Below are positions 21,475 through 21,809 of a stretch of 21,809 nt of DNA, piece after piece. The stretch spans positions 1-21,809 of the IMG/VR virus record IMGVR_UViG_3300025138_000431; one strand, written 5' to 3'. Source of the DNA: a virus. How positions within the stretch are numbered: position 1 is the first letter of the stretch; each line of letters starts with the position of its first letter. The position numbers and the translations under genes were made by a program. The notes under the pieces were generated by a model that saw nothing but the letters and a program-made list of their open reading frames with translations, ran no database searches and had not been told where the DNA came from.

Positions 21475-21809
21475 ATGTTCTACCTTATCGAAACAAAAAA
21501 TCAATTAAATCAACTAGAATCAAATTTATCTTCTAGTTTAACACGCTATCTTGAATTTATTCAGGGTAATGACAACACACATCCTGCGTTAGCAGAAATA
21601 ATAGCTGTGTATCTTGAAGTTGATGGTGAAGATTTTATTATTCCATTAAATCATTTAGAATGTATAAATTGGGACAAAGATGCTATTTTGAATATGTTGG
21701 CAAATTATGAGTTTTGTGTTTTAGACAAGAAAAGCAGCTTACACGCGGCCCCACACATATCTTATACGGATATACAACATACAATACCTTTATTAGACCA
21801 ACATACAAC
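21475..21809 (+). CDS. N-terminus of probable DNA polymerase I-like (family A) protein, 3' end outside window
   Basis: A reading frame opens with ATG at 21475 (the nearest in-frame stop upstream is at 21466) and is still open after 111 codons at the window end. It reads MFYLIETKNQLNQLESNLSS, then NDNTHPALAEIIAVYLEVDG, DFIIPLNHLECINWDKDAIL and FCVLDKKSSLHAAPHISYTD. The order HPxL, a hydrophobic strand, a (I/C)PxNHxE-like segment and LDKKxxLH is what I recall from the N-terminal exonuclease-type region of family A polymerases in marine phages. The polymerase itself is not visible, so this is tentative. Codon use is less AT-biased than in the virion genes (CACGCGGCCCCACAC occurs). The position right after the last structural gene fits a switch to replication genes. 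Confidence 0.5.
   Translation, partial: MFYLIETKNQLNQLESNLSSSLTRYLEFIQGNDNTHPALAEIIAVYLEVDGEDFIIPLNHLECINWDKDAILNMLANYEFCVLDKKSSLHAAPHISYTDIQHTIPLLDQHT

Noticed and set aside
1-21809. tRNA genes, insertion sequences, integrase or attachment sites
   Set aside because: No cloverleaf-like segment, terminal inverted repeats or recombinase motifs were seen. The gaps are too short to hold most of these.

Overview
The window looks like a slice of the late (virion) region of a T4-like contractile-tailed phage, with all genes on the + strand and packed tightly (most gaps under 50 bases). It is strongly AT-rich. Almost no gene has a Shine-Dalgarno sequence; starts are instead preceded by A/T-rich stretches, often giving TTATGG or AAATGG. 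That, together with protein styles I associate with marine metagenomic phages, suggests a Bacteroidota (flavobacterial, probably aquatic) host. The host is an inference; no host gene is present.

Layout. (1) 2-460: the C-terminal part of a gp15-like tail-sheath stabiliser, cut by the window edge. (2) 462-5905: a fibre and accessory cassette. It holds three tail-fibre genes that share a short repeated shaft element (ITASGNISASG), a small fibre-like protein, a beta-rich structural protein, a small coiled-coil protein and two unknown small proteins. (3) 6038-9502: the contractile machine, an unusually long tail sheath (976 aa) followed by the tail tube. (4) 9520-9858: a small unknown protein that is a paralogue of the one at 2124-2510. 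(5) 9954-10944: a gp26-like (T4 baseplate/tail chaperone family) gene overlapped in the +1 frame by a second conserved-looking reading frame with no plausible start of its own, probably joined by programmed frameshifting. (6) 11001-13085: tape measure protein. (7) 13098-16535: a repeat protein of unknown role, a large probable tube-initiator or baseplate protein, and a gp53-like LysM-type wedge protein. (8) 16539-20513: a giant baseplate hub protein with a C-terminal M23 peptidase, the tail lysin. (9) 20519-21448: a probable structural protein with a Gly-rich tail. (10) 21475 to the end: the N-terminus of what is probably a family A DNA polymerase, marking the change from virion to replication genes.

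How they work together. The tube grows from the hub and wedge complex with its length set by the tape measure, helped by the gp26-like chaperone. The sheath polymerises round the tube and is capped by the gp15-like protein. The fibres recognise the host, and the M23 domain of the hub cuts peptidoglycan after contraction.

Regulation. Two convincing intrinsic terminators (9879-9905 and 10944-10972) break the late transcript. An 8-base word, TATTTATA, occurs exactly only in intergenic gaps in my reading (five times). A different 18-base palindromic element occurs identically upstream of two genes (5612 and 9954). These are the best candidates for late promoters or operators. The strongest leads are the overlapping +1 reading frame at the tail chaperone, the repeat protein at 13098, the DNA-level conservation of the fibre repeats, and the two intergenic motif families. 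I saw no tRNA, insertion sequence, CRISPR array or integrase.
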